Assembly (NCBI GenBank): GCA_027943335.1
Contig: BSBK01002933.1
Span: 1,235,001 to 1,299,000 of the forward strand
Length of the DNA: 64,000 bases
DNA from: Chamaecyparis obtusa
Lineage: Eukaryota > Streptophyta > Pinopsida > Cupressales > Cupressaceae
Reading direction: 5' to 3'
Shown here piece after piece: positions 47,346 through 64,000 of the stretch. The position numbers and the translations under genes are program-made. Position 1 is the first letter of the stretch. Every line of letters starts with the position of its first letter. Under the pieces are notes generated by a model. It was not told the origin of the DNA, ran no database searches, and saw nothing but the letters and a program-made list of their open reading frames with translations.

Positions 47346-48500
47346 GCCATGTAAGTAAAAAATAATTAAATAAGTAACTAACTAATGTCTTAAGGGGAGG
47401 TAATGCATCAAAGCATACAATTAATTAACTAACAATCACCAATTAATTAAGTAACTAACATAATTACCAAAAGTATAAATAACTAACATAATTAACAGAC
47501 TAACAATTACCAATTAATTAAGTAGGTAAATAACATAATTAACTATAATAATTAAGTAATTTAAGTAACATAATTAACTAACATAATTAGGTAATCTAAC
47601 TAACATAATTAAGTAATGTAACTAATGTCATGTAAGTAAAAAACAATTAAATAAGTAACTAACTAGTGTCTTAAGGGGAGGTAATGCATCAAAGCATACA
47701 ATTAATTAACTAACATAATTAACTAAAGCATAATTAACTAACATAATTAAGTAATCTAAGTAACATAATTAACTAACATAATTAGGTAATCTAACTAACA
47801 TAATTAAGTAATGTAACTAATGTCATGTAAGTAAAAAACAATTAAATAAGTAACTAACTAGTGTCTTAAGGGGAGGTAATGCATCAAAGCATACAATTAA
47901 TTAACTAACATAATTAACTAAAGCATAATTAACTAACATAATTAAGTAATCTAAGTAACATAATTAACTAACATAATTAGGTAATCTAACTAACATAATT
48001 AGGTAACTAACATAGTTAAGTAATGTAACTAATGTCATGTAGGTAACAAAAATAAAATAAGTAACTAACTAATGTCTTAAGGGGAGGTAATGCATCAAAG
48101 CATACAATTAATTAATTAAGTAACTAACAATTACCAATTAATTAAGTAACTAACATAATTAACTAAAGCATAATTAACTAACATAATTACCAAAAGCATA
48201 ATTAAATAACATAATTAACTAATTAACTAAGCATAATTATCTAACATAATTAAAAAAAGCATAAATTACCAATTCATAATTAACTAATAAATAAGCATAA
48301 ATAATAAAAGTATAAATTACCAACATAATTAAATAATTAACTAAGTTTAATTAAGTTTAACATAATTACCAAAAGCATAAATAACTAACATAATTAACGG
48401 ACTAACAATTACCAATTAATTAAGTAGGTAACTAACATAATTAACTAGTTCATAATTAATCAAAGCATACAATTAATTAACTAACTAACATACATAAAAA
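47346..48500. repeat. AACTAACATAATTA array with a conserved TTAAGGGGAGG core
   Basis: The segment TCTTAAGGGGAGGTAATGCA with its following CATCAAAGC recurs four times (about 47389, 47670, 47865, 48076), at spacings of 281, 195 and 211 bp. It is embedded in many TAACTAACATAATTAA words. The core is far less variable than the surrounding repeats. Confidence 0.85.
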
Positions 48501-48584
48501 CATACAATATATGAGTTCAAACATGAAAGTTCAAACTATAGAGTTAAAATATGAAAGTACAAGAGCTACAAAAAGAAGTTCATT

Positions 48585-51748
<3,164 letters not shown>

Positions 51749-52730
51749 TGCAAAAACTGTTCAGATTGAAAAATATAAAAGAATCACTTAACTTGAAAAC
51801 ACTGAAATATTAATAATTATGCGTGATAATTAAATATTAAATAAATATTAACACTTAATAATTAAATATTCCAATAAAAAAATGGACTTCAAGTTTTTTG
51901 GTGGGTAAAAATGGACTTAAAATCATGCAAAGCTAAACAAATTGGGTTTCTTGAAGGCATGTAAAGATAGAAAGTAAGCAAGGGTTCGAATAATCAAATT
52001 GATAGAATACCCTAACTGGAAAAACTCACACATTTCTATAAAAGCTTACACTCAAAAGCAATCAAAATATATACATATTTATCATTCACAAAATCACAAC
52101 AATCTAATCTTGCGAATTTTCTCAAGGACAATGAAAAAAAATACAATCACTCCAAAATCATCAACCTATCTGGAAGACACAATGAAGACAATATTTTTCA
52201 AAGAATAATTGCAAAAAAGGTTTTCAAACCCTACCTTAAACCACCACTCAACAAAAACTGTGCAAAGAACAATCCAACAACCCTAAAATTTCCCAAAGCT
52301 TTCACATTCCTCCAATTCAGAATCAGAGCCAAAATCTATAAACCTATATATCTAATACTAGCCAAAATCCTCTTAATAAAGAAAATCAAATAAGGATTTT
52401 AATGCATACAACACCATAAATAGGTAAATTGCCTTGTGAAAAATAGAAAAGAATCACTTAACTTGAAAATACTAAATCAGGACTTGACATGCAATACCCA
52501 AATATAAATTAAAACTTAAGATAAAAATCACTTAACTCCTTGTAAATAAAATTAAAATAACTAATAAATTTTCAAAAAATTATTAAATTCTATAAAAAAT
52601 GATTTTATTTAAAAAATCGGTCGATTTTTTAAAATTTCAAATTTAAGGGGCTTGGTCATGCACGGGACCGTGTTTGGTTGCCCATAGGTCTGACTGAACC
52701 TGTTTCGGCCAGAATTGATTCGGCTGAACC

Positions 52731-55486
52731 TATGTGGCAGCCAAATAAGCAAAAAAATGTGACTCTTAGAAGTTCTCACTTCTGGATCTGAATTCTTTGT
52801 CAAAATTTACCTTTCTGTAAAATCTAAAAATACCATTTTGTAGAGCTTGGAGTGAAGATTATAGTCATGTAATTTTTATTAGGTTTTGATATCATATAAT
52901 ATATTATAAGTTGAGAATACTCCAATTAGGTATTTTAACATTTAAGAACACGCTCATTCGAAAAAAATTAAAAATAGCAAATCATGTCAGAAAAATTTAA
53001 ACTTTATATTTAACACTAGAGGAGAGAGTCCTCTTCAAGAATATATAGTTTTTTTTTAATGGTGTAGATTTGATAGGGAAAATTTGGTGGGAACAAAAAA
53101 CTATTAATTTTAGATAACACCGACTTTGGATAGTTATAACAGACAAAATATATACCGAAATCCAATTTTTCTTTTTTTATGCACTAGCTGTACATGTCAT
53201 CTAAAACATATTCTAAAATTAGAGGAAAAAAAGATTATTTGCATTTGATTTTTTGGTGGGAACTAGACCCTAGATTTTCAGCATATTTCAATAATAAAAA
53301 AATGGACTTCAAAAATTAAAAAACTATGTTAATTGTTGTTCAAATTTTTTTTAAAAAATTATAAGCATAAACTTCATCAAATTTTACACATTTAATTAGT
53401 TTACATCATCTTCAAATTCTAAACACAAATGCCTCTTTTATATCGTTAAAGTTGAAAAATTTGCATGTTGTCATCCTTTTCCTTTATAAAAGTGTGACAC
53501 AGGTTTGTACTTTTACCCTGGTGCAAGGTATCAAGATTAAGGCTTGAGTGCCTGATGGGTGAAACTTGTGAACAAGTTAATAAATTCTGATGCTGATAAG
53601 ATAGATTTGAGACAAAGCTAGAGCACTCCAAAGATCTAGGAAAAGAGCTAGACCAAAATCACAGATCAAGGACCAATTAGCTAAAAGAGCCAGGGTCAGA
53701 GTATGTAGAAGTTGATCAGAGTGGAAGAAAGATTGAATAGGATAACTAGACTAAATATAGTATCAAGACCCAGGATCATACGATAAACTCCATAAAGGAT
53801 GATGGAACTCTAGACAATTCACCACTGATTTTGATAACTTTTAACGAATTTGGACAGTTTGAGTTTGGATTTTATAGTAAGATCAGGATGTATCTAAGAA
53901 AGTTTTCATTTTTTCCCCAAGCAATGATATAAACAAGCAATAGTCTCCAAACAATCCGACAAGGAACAAAACAACCTTGCAGACACAAACACTTGGGAGG
54001 TTTTATTTTATGTAGATGTAATGATGTCAAGTGTATGCACTTCAAGCAATATCTACCTAAGGACTTGGCTAGTATCAAAACCTTTTCCTACAACTTGATA
54101 TTCCTCTACCTCACACAAAGTGATATTGGCTTTTTTGAGGACTATGCACGTTGTGGATCAAAAGAAGAGTCATAATGCTTGCATCACAAAGACTCCCTAA
54201 TGCCACATTCATGCTTTAAAATATACAAGAGAATACATATGGTGAGTGTACTCTTTAGGTGATTTGGGTAATTCCAATTGGATCTTTCCTTGCACAAAGA
54301 TTATGATACTTTCAGAGGTGAACTAGGTAGCTTCTATCCTAAGGTGTCTAGTAAGGGAATCCGTTCGCAACTATCCCATGTAGTTCCACTTAGCAAAATT
54401 GAGGCCTATAGCCCTAAAAGTGCTCTAATTAATGGTAGTTTTGCAAGCAAGATTGAGGCCTCACAACCCTACACATTCTCCTCGCATGTGTTCTTATAGT
54501 CAAATGAATGAAACAACACAGATAATAGCTACGTCCTTTGGGCTTTAACCTCCAAGGAAAATTTTTATAGTGGGTTAGAAGAGATGGCTTTTCTTTGTCC
54601 CACTTGGGTCATTCCTATGAGCTTTTTAACCTCAACGACATGCCCTCTAAAGGTAAATGAGAAAAGTAAATGGATATCAAGAAGAATGTTTCGTTTTTTG
54701 ATTTTGCCTCAAAGAGGAGAAGAGCATACTTTCCTAATTCGCTTGTTTCTCCCAAGCACATCAAACACTTTTTAATTTACCACAAGAAGACTACTTTTCT
54801 AAGATCAAATAAATATTTTTGGTTTCTAATCCTCTCTAAAGAAAGGGGAGTATAATCCCAAATGCTCACCTAATCTCAAAACAAGGAATATAGCTAATTA
54901 AACTATGTGCCTAGAAAATCAAAACTAATGAAGACTCAATGTTTGCTTGAATCTCCAAGGCAACCTACAACACAAATAGCTTAGTACTATTAAAATATGG
55001 CTTTGGAAAGCATTCTACAACCAAAAATACATTAGTAGTCTAAAAAATAGTGCAAGATAGATGGCTTTGGCAAATGAATCTTCTTCAAACATCCTGCACA
55101 AAATAGGTTAGTGTTGCAAAATAGAAAGACAAAAGAAATATGAAACCAAACCAGGGGTTAGAAATTGAGAATCCAACCAAATTGACCCTAAAAAAAACTC
55201 TTTATTTTTTATGTGATGAAACATAGACAACACGATATAATCATACAACAGAGCTCAATAAGCCATGCGATGAAAACCAAAGTTTTTAATTTGTATCGTA
55301 CGAGGAAACTCAAAATTGCATGCGATGAAACACCTTATTCCATATTATTGTATGATAATACTCACAACTACATGCAATGAAATCAGTATCGTATGATAAT
55401 CTAGACTACTTTGGTGTGATATTTGATGCATTTTAAAAAAATAAACAAAAATAAACTGCAAGCAAAAGGGTAAAATTTCAATTCAA
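52731..55486 (-). other. 5' interior of element C
   Basis: AT-rich, with scattered short open frames (up to 73 codons) on both strands and no recognised domain. It should hold the leader and any gag N-terminus of element C, but I could not identify a capsid motif. Confidence 0.45.
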
Positions 55487-55504
55487 GCCCCACGATGGGC
55501 ACCA
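55487..55504 (-). promoter_or_regulatory. primer binding site of element C
   Basis: On the minus strand TGGTGCCCATCGTGGGGC lies four bases after the LTR end. It is close to TGGCGCCCACCGTGGGGC, a PBS I know from plant Tat/RIRE2-like gypsy elements. It fixes the minus orientation. Confidence 0.8.
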
Positions 55505-55508
55505 AAAA

Positions 55509-56480
55509 TGTGTGGTTCTAAATTGGTATGCAATTATAACTATAACCAACACTCAATAAATCATTAAATCAAGGCATTATCCACAATAGTTCAATTCAAA
55601 TGAATAACCAAATCCTCAAAAGAGGCTTATTGCTTCCTACTTGAAGCGAGTTTAATCCTTTTCTAATGCTCATCAGATTGGCATGAAGGGTTAGTGACTT
55701 GACTACTTCAAAATAGAAGATTCAAAGGTGAATGTGATGCAAAAAGTTTACATACTTCATTCCATGATGATCAAGATGCTAATTCCAATTAGACAACTAT
55801 AAATGAAACTAGATTAGTATGAAGCTACAATGCAAGATTAATCTAACACTAGCAATGCTACTAGAATACAAGTAAACTAACAATACAAATTGCTCTAGAA
55901 ATGTGGAATGCAAATGACAAGAGATGGAATCTAGATTGAAAGAATATGGAACCCAAGTTGCAAAAGAAGTGGAACCCAAAATGGCACAACATGGAACCCT
56001 TTGAGCCAAGGAAGAGCTTCCTTTTAAAGAAAATTCCTCAAGAATGGGGGGCAGAGATTAAGAGACAAAAGATGTTAGGTAGAGATGAGTGGTGAGAGAG
56101 ATCAATCCATGTGAAAGGATACAAAAGCACTTGATTAGCCAATCTTGATTGGAGAATAGGAGAAAATAGTAAATCCCCTTTTAATTGCCATTTAATCAAG
56201 ATTAAGTTGCACACCCATGTGAGGAATGGGTTCTTTTAATAAAAGTGCTAGGACTTTCTATTAAAAGTAAGGTTTTGAAAATTAAATATTTTTCAAGATT
56301 TTAGTTTGGAAATGATTTGTGCTTGATTTTAGAAATGATTTAATTATGCAAGGGGGATTATCTAGGTTGCTTACATAATTATGTCTAGTAATTATGCCTT
56401 TGAAGTTTAGAATTTTTCTTAAGGCAATTTGATCAAATTTAGGGGCTTAGGTTTTTCTAGACCAATTTTAGGTGATTAAA
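55509..56480 (-). repeat. 5' LTR of element C
   Basis: 972 bp copy of 33575-34530. The outermost ten bases have drifted (the end corresponding to TGTAAAACCC reads TTTAATCACC on the minus strand), but the flanking target copy AAAGG at 56481-56485 is preserved. Confidence 0.9.
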
Positions 56481-56485
56481 AAAGG

Positions 56486-56684
56486 GACTTGCAAGATGAG
56501 CTTCACAATCTTAGGGAAATATACAAAGGACTTGAAGGTTGAAGCTCACTGCCTCAAGGTAAGATACAGATCTGCACATTGTTTCCAAGGACACATTATC
56601 TTCCAGCAGGAACATGAAAAATATGAAATGAAATGAACAAGTCTATGAGTATGAAGCTATCCTTGAATTACTATCTCAAATTCA
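56486..56684. other. flank between element C and copia LTR 1
   Basis: About 200 bp with no identified feature. It adjoined 33286-33569 before element C inserted. Confidence 0.5.
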
Positions 56685-58112
<1,428 letters not shown>

Positions 58113-58439
58113 ATATCCTCCTTTGTCATTGATGGAAACATCATAAATATGATTGTCTCCAATAGTACAAAATACAACTCTCTCTCCACAAGTCTATCTC
58201 TAATATATGATTTTCTCCCCCTTTAACATCAAGGGAAAATGACACAAATCTTAGACATATCTCCCATTTTAGGGTACATGTCTTACAACTCTCCCTCTCA
58301 AGTGTGTATGTCCTCCTTTCAAACTTTTGCCAACAAAAATTACAACCAAGAAACCACAAACTTCTTGCTCCCCTAAGAGAAGCCACAACATCAATCTAGG
58401 AGATAAAAGGTAGAATTTAAATCTGCCCTTAGAAAGATG

Positions 58440-59000
58440 CACCACTTTATGCATTTAATTATGAGGGGCAATAGCTCCTAACTTTGGCTGAGATATTCAA
58501 AAGTATCCTTTGATAGAACATTAGTAAAAATATCTACAATTTGATCCTTTGTACACACATTTTCTAACCTAACCTCTTTCTCAACAACCTTTTCTCTTAG
58601 AAATTGATATCAAATAGAAATGTGTTTGTTTCTTGAATGCATCACTAAATTCTTTGAAATGTTAATTGCACTTGTATAATCACACATAATCATAATAGGA
58701 CGATCATACATCACCTTGATATCTCTTAGAGCTCACTTTGCACTTGTATAATCACACATAATCATAATAGGATCATCATACATCACCTTGATATCTCTTG
58801 AAGCTCACTTCGTCCACATCACCCAAATTCGACAATGTGTTGTCACTATACACTTAACTTCTATTGTTAATAAAAATATTGAATCTTGTTTCTTACTTAA
58901 TCAAGACACCAATCCGTCTCCCAAAAAAAATTCTCCACCACTAGTACCCCTTCTATCGTCAATATATCCTTGTAACGAAGAACCACCTTTGAACCACTTT
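58440..59000 (-). pseudogene. copia RNase H C-terminal remnant
   Basis: Across frames the minus strand reads IDDRRGTSGGEFFLGDGLVS, then LSKKQDS, a T(I)EVKCIV stretch where copia has STAEAEYIA, MCDYTSAINISKNLVMHSRN, VCTKDQIVDIFT and LSKDTFEYL. These are the landmarks of the copia RNase H domain to its end. Stops and substitutions are frequent. A 72-bp tandem duplication (58669-58740 and 58741-58812) repeats 24 codons in frame. Confidence 0.8.
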
Positions 59001-59059
59001 GAGTATCTTAAAAATGAGATTACACATGATAAAATAAAATTTAGATCTAAATTCCTTTG

Positions 59060-59530
59060 AAGAGCCTCATTGGCTCGGCGGCTCGGCGCAATGGCAACTT
59101 TGTCGACAATTCTACAATTCTATCGTAAACTTTCTTCAAAACAACATACGTAAGAGCCGGTTTTAAATAGTGTAACCACATGGATGTCTATCATGTGCAC
59201 TATTTTCAACGTACATAATACGATGCTACCAACAAATTGCTTTTCGAATATTTTCAACGTATCGTATCACATACTAGACGTATGTACGTTGACGTATTAT
59301 TTTATTATAATGGTGGCCGACTGGGATGGAAAGATCAAATTGAATAGTGAGTCTTGACGTGTTTGAAGGATAACGTTATGGATGAGTGGTCGTCGCAGAT
59401 TGTCCCGCCTTAATTGTGAGCAACATGTTTTCATGTGCAACTAACTTACTTTTCTACCCAGTTTGTGCGCGTCAATTCAAGAGGCCATACTAAGATATTT
59501 ATTTAGTGGTCGATAGGAAGTTTAGTAACG
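59060..59530. other. CpG-retaining segment, possibly low-copy host DNA
   Basis: No gene could be called. It has many CpG dinucleotides (for example GGCTCGGCGGCTCGGCGCAA near 59073, and repeated ACGTA words at 59145-59300), unlike the CpG-poor transposons around it. No open frame exceeds about 60 codons. Confidence 0.45.
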
Positions 59531-60416
59531 TATTGTTTTAGTATTAGTTTAATTGTTATTATTATATATGGAGTATTATTTGGTATTATGTTATTTTGTT
59601 TATATTCTTGTGGATTTGACATTATAAATCTTATTGGTGTTTGCGTTGCAGTTTAAATTTTATGATCTATTATCAAGGCAAGATGACGGATCATAGAGTT
59701 TAATCTAAAATATTTGCAACAATAAAATCCACATGAATCATATCTAAAAGATTATGAACAAATTATCATAGACTGCGAAAATTTCACAATTCTTCTAATT
59801 TCATTATTTTATTGATATTATGTTGAATGTGTTTGCACATATTATGTTCAATACTGGAAGGAGAGCAATGGTATTGATCTTTTTTTCCACCTATTCATTT
59901 TGTAATTGAATAATAAATATTTTCATTTTTTATGAGAGTTTTAATTTCCCATGAATTTCTTGATAATGCATGTAAAAGAAATTTAGCTCAATAATGTAGA
60001 AGAAAAGACTCAACAAACATGCGTCCTTTTCTTACACAAGCTTTTCAAGTTGTAATATAAATAGATATCTTCTTTATTATCATTAGTGGAAAGTCACATT
60101 GTTCTTCATGCATTGGAAGAGTAAAGAATATTCAAATTCGAAATGCAAATCAATGTAATATAAAAATTTCTCTAGCCCATATGTGCTCCTCATCAAATAA
60201 TGTAATTAGGCCTAATAAATCATTACTATCATAAACCATCATTCCTTCACCATTTTCTACAAACATATGTAGATGATTTAATTTCTTATTAAATAATTAA
60301 TCCTATTCATTAAATGGTCAAAGTGATTCTTTATTTAATTTATTTCTTCCTACTTTGAAACATTTAATCATATAGAACGGATCTATATATCAAAAATAAA
60401 ATTAAAATAAATTACA

Positions 60417-60660
60417 AAATTCTATTATTCAATGCACACCGTAATTCAATCAAACTTGTGTTGCTCTCCACTTCTATACATTTTAATAATCAATACTGTC
60501 TTCCCAACATTTAAGAGAGACTTTACAATGACGAGGCTTTATTGTATAATAAGATCTTCATAAAAAAATATAACATACAAGAAACTTAAAAAGCTTAAAT
60601 TCCTTCCAAATTAAGCATTCAAATAGATTTCAAAGCAAATACAACAAATGTTCCATAACT
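60417..60660. repeat. direct repeat copy 1 (about 245 bp)
   Basis: Matches 62091-62337, including CTCCACTTCTATACA and AGAAACTTAAAAAGCTTAAA. I could not define TG...CA ends or a target duplication. Confidence 0.8.
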
Positions 60661-62090
60661 AGCGTACCTATATTTTAAAAAAAAGAAGTAAAATAAGTGG
60701 AAAGATATCATTTTGTAGAATACTAAATATTTTATAATACATTTAATTGAAACAAATATTGTTGAATGACTATTTAGAATATTAATTAAGTAAATTATTA
60801 TAGAATACTATATTCTATGAACTAAATTATAATCTTTGATATATTATATACTTTCATTGAATAATATTATGATATTGAAAAAGATTTACTATTGTGCACA
60901 TGAATTGTTAATAAAATGTCTCATAAATGTGGTCTCATAGATGCAATATATGCACAACATGGATTGGTTGAAAGATCTTTAGAATTTTTCAACCTAATGC
61001 CAATGGAAGTTGTAAGATCACACCATCCATCTAAGCACAATGAAAAAAAAAAAGATTTTATCAAATGTTATTAGTTGCAATTGCCTTCTTGAACATACAT
61101 GAATGCAAAATGTGCAAGCTATTATAAAAAGTCTCAAGATTTAATATTATTTATTGGTTTATTTAATTTTTCTAAATATTTAATCCTAAATTAAAGTTTC
61201 TATTAACCATAATTTCTAATTGTAAAATGAATCTTTGGATTATAAATCATATATTTAAATTTAATTAAAAGTTTCTAATAACCACACTTTCTAATTGTAA
61301 AACAAATCTTTTGATTATAAATCTTAAAAATATACTAAAGTTTTCAATTGTAAACAAGTATTTCGAAATTATAAATTTTAAAAATCAACTTAAAATTTTA
61401 TACTAATCATTGATTTTTTTGCTTTGTTCAAATATTTCATGTTAATTTGATTATTAAAATTTACACTTTCTAATTTCATAATAAATGAAATTTTTTAAAA
61501 GTAAGGTTTTCTTTTCATTACATTTTATGTATTTTTTTTAATTGTGAAAATGTATTTCTATTATAAATTTAAAAAATAAAAAAAGGGTGAAAATTTATTT
61601 CTATTATAAATTTAAAAAATTAAAAAAGAGTAATTCTATTATAAATCCTTTAAAATATGAATTTTTTTATTGATTTATTTAATTTCATCTTAAATTAGTT
61701 TTTAATAACCACTCTTTTTAATTCTATAAAAAATTCAAACTTTCTTTTTTAATTTTGAAATTTGTTTCTATTATAAGTTAAAAAATCAACTTCAAATTTT
61801 ATAATATTTATTGATTTATGTACTTCATTCAAATATTTCTCTTAAATTAGTTATAAAAAGTCAATACTTTCTAATTTGTAAAAGAGATATAAAGAAATTA
61901 GGGAAAAGCTTACCTTTTATGGATTGACAATGCTGCACTATATTGAAAGGGCCATTGCCTTTACATGATACCAATGCCCTTGCTCTGCATCAATTATTAG
62001 AGTGTTGATTGTGGGGTAACATGCAAATAAAAAGATTGAATATTGCAATATTGAGTGCAATATGCATCCATATCTATTGAAATTCTATTA

Positions 62091-62337
62091 TTCAATGCAC
62101 ATTGTAATTCAATCAAACTTGTGTTGATCTCCACTTCTATACAATTTAATCATCAATACTATCCTTCAAACATTTAAGAGAGACTTCATAATGCTGAGGC
62201 TTTGTTCTATAATAAGATCTTCATAAAAAAATATAAACAAAAAGTAACATACAAGAAACTTAAAAAGCTTAAATTCCTTCCAAATTAAGTATTGAAAGTG
62301 GATTTCAAAGCAAGGAAAACAAATGTTCCATAAAGAT
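62091..62337. repeat. direct repeat copy 2 (about 245 bp)
   Basis: Partner of 60417-60660. A 75-codon minus-strand open frame overlapping it has no recognisable motif. Confidence 0.8.
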
Positions 62338-62852
62338 TGGAGTGAGTAAAAGTTCCAAAACAACTTTTGAAGATTAAAAAATAAAAGAGACAAATATAAG
62401 AAGATAGGTAATACAAAAGGACACGATTAGAGGATATTAAAATAGGAAACAAATCATCTTCTTGGTAATAAAAGGTCTAGGAACGCATAATGATTTATTA
62501 CTATTATTATTCTATAATCTGATCAAATTTAATTTGTCAAGATAAACTGATTCTCCTCTTCATGATAAATTAATTTTTTTAAAAAAATTTACATTGATAA
62601 TAAAATTTTAATATCCATATATTCTAATTATTAAAACAAAAACAAACATGTTTGTAACAAAGGTAAAACTAAATCACAATAACATATAAAGATGGAAAGA
62701 ACTTAGAGATAATATGTTTAAAAATATGTAAAACCATTAATATGTTTAAAAATATTATTTTTAAGATAAATGTTTAAAAATATTATTGTATTATATACAT
62801 ATTTATTATATTATATTAATTAAATAGTCAAAGAATTTGTCTTGACTAGTCA

Positions 62853-64000
62853 TGAAAAACATCACACACTCCCTTGTCTCAAACACTAACAATCTAAATG
62901 ATATGATCATGAAAGTTCATCATCAAATTGATCTTCACACTTCTCTTCAACACTTTCTCTTTCATGTGATTTAACATTTCATCTACACTTCAATGTTGAA
63001 CATGGAAATGATCTTCTATATATATCAACTTTACCAACAAAACCCTCAATTAGGTTGGCCAAAATAGAAGAAACATAATTAAGATCATGTCATCTACAAA
63101 ATACATATGTGGTGATTGCAGTATGATTTAAGAGATAAAGGGGACCCAAATGAATCATAATGCATCTCCCTAAGTAGCTCTAAATGGTTTGCAAGAAATA
63201 ATGCATCCTCCAAATTTGGCATCAACTATAACCTATAGAAAAATATGTAGTACATAACTTGTCAACCCAAGAACATAATAAGTGTGGATCTTTGCATAAC
63301 ATGGTAAGACCCAAATAATACCTTATCTCAACTTCCAACACAAGTTTGGACCAAAAGATTATGATCCAAGCAAGAAAACTAGTTGATTCAACCAAAGACC
63401 AACACAAACAACAATGTTAAGAAAAAAACATCAAAACTCTTCTTGTGGATAAAACCAACAACTAAAAAACTAAACTAAAACACTGCACAAACATTTTGAA
63501 CATGTCTTCCAAACCAAAAAACTATAAACAACATTGCATAACATTCTCAAGACCAATCCTAACAGATAACCACACTATTAGCAAAATTCAACTACCAACC
63601 ATACTAACTAAAATGTCGAGGACTTGGAAAACATAATAGTACAATATCCATAGAACATAAATCTTATATCCAAAACTACAAGTAATCATTACCAACTGTG
63701 GAGGAATGCAATGTGTTCTCCCATATAGATTTCAAATACTCTTTTCTGCATATTCCATCTTCTAATACTATAACATTTAAAAAACAACACACTCACTCAA
63801 GAACAACACCAGAGATCATAAGAACATTTGAACACATGTTTTTGAACCACTACTCACATCAGGTTGACATCATTGAAAACACTAATATTGCTAACAATAT
63901 CCTCCTTTGTCATTGATGGAAACACCATAAAAATGATTGTCTCCAATAGTGCGAAATACAACACTCTCTCTACAAGTCTCTCTCTAATATATGCTTTTCT
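62853..64000 (-). mobile_element. 3' end of a second Ty1/copia element (copy 2), running out of the window
   Basis: LTR at 62853-63896 (minus strand TGTTAGC...TTTTTCA) preceded by the polypurine tract CAAAGGAGGATAT at 63909-63897. The last 90 bases match the internal sequence next to copy 1's PPT. It is therefore another 3' LTR in the same orientation, not the 5' LTR of copy 1. The rest lies beyond 64000. Confidence 0.82.

Larger units (their letters stand above)
59531..62852. other. AT-rich intergenic DNA with a duplicated 245 bp block
   Basis: No gene was recognised. It is strongly AT-rich with long A/T runs. The block starting AATTCTATTATTCAATGCAC occurs at 60417-60660 and 62091-62337, direct and about 1.67 kb apart, roughly 90% alike by eye. 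These could be the ends of a small unknown element. Confidence 0.55.

Noticed and set aside
46876..47358. 160-codon open frame as a protein gene
   Set aside because: It only translates the AT-rich tandem repeat. Composition is Tyr/Phe/Ile/His-rich and repetitive.
47346..48500. CRISPR-like array
   Set aside because: Spacing is irregular, the spacers are themselves repetitive, and this is plant nuclear DNA.
58788..59060. 90-codon plus-strand open frame as a gene
   Set aside because: It is the antisense shadow of the minus-strand copia RNase H remnant.

Overview
This is nuclear DNA of a land plant with a large, repeat-filled genome. A gymnosperm would fit, but nothing here proves it. The evidence is plant-type LTR retrotransposons nested inside one another, plant-style introns in a transposon gene, and AT-rich DNA in which broken coding frames carry mostly TAG stops, as expected if methylated CAG sites decay to TAG. 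I recognise no ordinary host gene, rRNA, tRNA or CRISPR array.

Layout. (1) 1-27970: an old plus-strand Ty3/gypsy element (gag, protease, RT, RNase H) split by three later insertions, each with target-site duplications. These are a 10.35 kb gag-only LTR element (1900-12253, TSD TGGGT, itself hit by a solo LTR at 4153-5864), a solo LTR (12851-13802, TSD GATTC/GATTT), and a 12.55 kb element (14192-26740, TSD CCACT/CCACC). (2) 27970-32471: a minus-strand gypsy element with LTR, initiator-Met-type PBS, gag, PR, RT, RH and part of INT, truncated at its 3' side. (3) 32472-33569: a decayed Ty1/copia gag-PR-INT remnant plus unassigned sequence. (4) 33575-56480: a 22.9 kb minus-strand gag-only LTR element (TSD AAAGG). 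A DNA-transposon-like unit of about 11.7 kb (about 41045-52730) sits inside it, with an intron-bearing DDE-like gene, a second spliced gene, a coiled-coil gene and large tandem arrays. (5) 56486-64000: the 3' ends of two minus-strand copia elements, separated by a CpG-retaining segment that may be low-copy host DNA and by AT-rich DNA.

The most unusual object is the 14192-26740 element. Its coding order is integrase, gag, protease, archaeal-type RNase H, RT, Ty3 RNase H, then an unrecognised 1,223-codon frame. It is bounded by inverted, not direct, repeats of about 450 bp ending TGTTGG...CCAACA, with a 5-bp TSD. The RNase H/integrase linker is split exactly at a short repeated motif, and the integrase runs in frame into gag. 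This is either a rearranged cDNA that was still integrated by integrase, or a so far undescribed inverted-repeat retroelement architecture. Searching for other copies would decide between these.
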